64,000 nucleotides of DNA, taken from NCBI GenBank assembly GCA_030149285.1, contig JASBRU010000002.1:124001-188000 (forward strand), read 5' to 3'. The DNA is from Flavobacteriales bacterium. Lineage in GTDB: Bacteria > Bacteroidota > Bacteroidia > Flavobacteriales > JASBRU01. Shown here piece by piece: positions 63,135 through 64,000 of the stretch (its first letter is position 1; each line of letters opens with the position of its first letter). Made by a program: the position numbers and the translations under genes. The notes below the pieces were generated by a model that was not told the DNA's origin, made no database searches, and worked only from the letters and a program-made list of their open reading frames with translations.

Positions 63135-64000
63135 TTAAAACTTAAGACTTAAGCCTGCTAAAAAGTTTGTGCCTGCTTGAGGGTATAAACCTATGAAAGA
63201 TGTTTTTGCACCACCCGAAATGTAATTATAGGTATATCCATTGCTTTCATATTCTTCATCCAATATGTTGTTTATCAATAAAGATAAGCCTAGGCTTTTA
63301 ATACCTTTTAGTTTAAAGGTATAATCAAACTTAAGGTTGTTTACAAAGTAAGCTTCTAATGTGCCTGCTTCGCTTTCTGTATTGTCTAAAAATTGTTCCC
63401 CAACATACTTAGAGAAAATGCTAATGTTAAATCTTTTAAATGGTGTAACCGTAATTTGACTAGCTGCAATAACAGAAGGAGAGAAGCTAATGGTTGTATT
63501 CTCAAATACTTCTCTTACTTGTCCGCCATTATCAAAGTCATCTATAAACTCTACAAATTCTTTAATTTTATTTTGACTCAATGTTACGTTACCAGTCCAT
63601 TGTAGCATGTTGTTAAACCTGTAGCCACCTTCAAGCTCAATACCCATTCTGTAGCTATTGTCAACATTTACACGGGTAAACGCACCAACATCATTTATTT
63701 GTCCATTTAATACCAATTGGTTTTCATACAACATATAGTAGGCATTTGCTGCAAATGAAAACTTATTTGAAGAGGTTCTATAACCTGCTTCAAAATCGGT
63801 TAATACTTCATGTTCCGGTCTGCTTGTTGGGCTAGATTCTGTAAAGTCATTTCGGTTTGGTTCTTTAGAGGCTCTACCAACAGATATATATACATGTGTA
63901 TTGTTTTTAATTGCATAGCTTAAGCCTGCTTTAGGATTGAAAAAAGTAAGAGATGCATTTTGGTCTACATTATCTAAATCTGCATCAAAGCCTAAGTATG
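63135..64000 (-). CDS. TonB-dependent receptor, 3' part (continues beyond the window)
   Basis: The ORF track starts this at an internal Met (63734), but the minus-strand frame remains open to the last base. Its 5' end, with signal peptide and plug, is outside the window. The visible 288 or so residues are outer-membrane beta strands, with ISVGRASKEPNRNDFTESSP, EVLTDFEAGYRTSSN and the usual NNILDEEYESNGY segment near the C-terminus, ending in FLAGLSLKF. The type is a siderophore-style receptor; the ligand is unknown. Confidence 0.9.
   Translation of the reverse strand, partial: YLGFDADLDNVDQNASLTFFNPKAGLSYAIKNNTHVYISVGRASKEPNRNDFTESSPTSRPEHEVLTDFEAGYRTSSNKFSFAANAYYMLYENQLVLNGQINDVGAFTRVNVDNSYRMGIELEGGYRFNNMLQWTGNVTLSQNKIKEFVEFIDDFDNGGQVREVFENTTISFSPSVIAASQITVTPFKRFNISIFSKYVGEQFLDNTESEAGTLEAYFVNNLKFDYTFKLKGIKSLGLSLLINNILDEEYESNGYTYNYISGGAKTSFIGLYPQAGTNFLAGLSLKF

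Noticed and set aside
63135-63734. Complete 199-residue ORF at the window end
   Set aside because: The frame is open beyond the Met to base 64000, so this is the C-terminal part of a longer TonB receptor.

Overview
The window is a low-GC chromosomal segment of a member of the Bacteroidota, most likely a flavobacterium-like marine lineage. Four things support this. Secreted proteins end in type IX secretion (T9SS) sorting domains of type A (1..2418, 38037..38930) and type B (24068..26044). A PorP/SprF-like T9SS partner and GldA are present. The atpD-atpC pair stands apart from other ATP synthase genes. Many promoters carry the Bacteroidota -7 element TAnnTTTG, and Shine-Dalgarno sequences are scarce. 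No rRNA, CRISPR array, prophage or insertion sequence was seen. Genus and species cannot be read from the sequence alone.

Layout. 1-2.4 kb: the 3' part of a large modular T9SS type A adhesin-like protein. 2.5-3.5 kb: a small membrane protein / XRE regulator / small protein cluster, followed by tRNA-Phe (minus). 3.7-11.5 kb: an envelope operon, coaX, outer-membrane protein, TPR protein, lptC, small membrane protein, CNNM/CorC protein and ppiD. 11.5-18.6 kb (minus): purH-mreB-mreC-mreD-mrdA-rodA, linking purine synthesis to the rod-shape machinery. 18.7-22 kb: an ABC permease, then a marR-nitroreductase-pirin cluster with a clear inverted-repeat operator candidate. 22-23.8 kb (minus): an LDH/MDH-like dehydrogenase, free-Met-sulfoxide reductase and DgkA. 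24-27.6 kb: a type B T9SS cargo gene followed by an unusual SprF-like barrel fused to a coiled coil, an 18-bp tandem repeat tract and a SPOR domain.

27.6-34.3 kb (minus): DinB, Crp/Fnr, VOC and DUF2231-like genes, then mfd and fbp. 34.3-38.9 kb: two small envelope genes, GNAT and lysC, a 2-hydroxyacid dehydrogenase (minus), a structured intergenic inverted repeat, and a small T9SS protein. 38.9-45.9 kb: accessory genes, including several unknown membrane proteins, two GNATs, a seven-bladed propeller lipoprotein, a DUF6653-like protein, a diheme cytochrome c and an AT-rich orphan beside tRNA-fMet. 46-53 kb: era-der, metK, gldA and rsgA-dtd-mazG. 53-60.3 kb: small lipoproteins, an Asp-box propeller protein, a TonB receptor with a TlpA-like thioredoxin, atpDC and ribF. 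60.5-63.1 kb: a two-gene operon of a Tat-signal nitroreductase-like protein and a PaaK-like adenylate-forming enzyme. The window ends inside a second TonB-dependent receptor.

Most genes are housekeeping. The least explained parts are the SprF-coiled coil-SPOR fusion, the nitroreductase/adenylating-enzyme pair, the interleaved inverted repeats at 37786-37902, and the AT-rich orphan at 45045.
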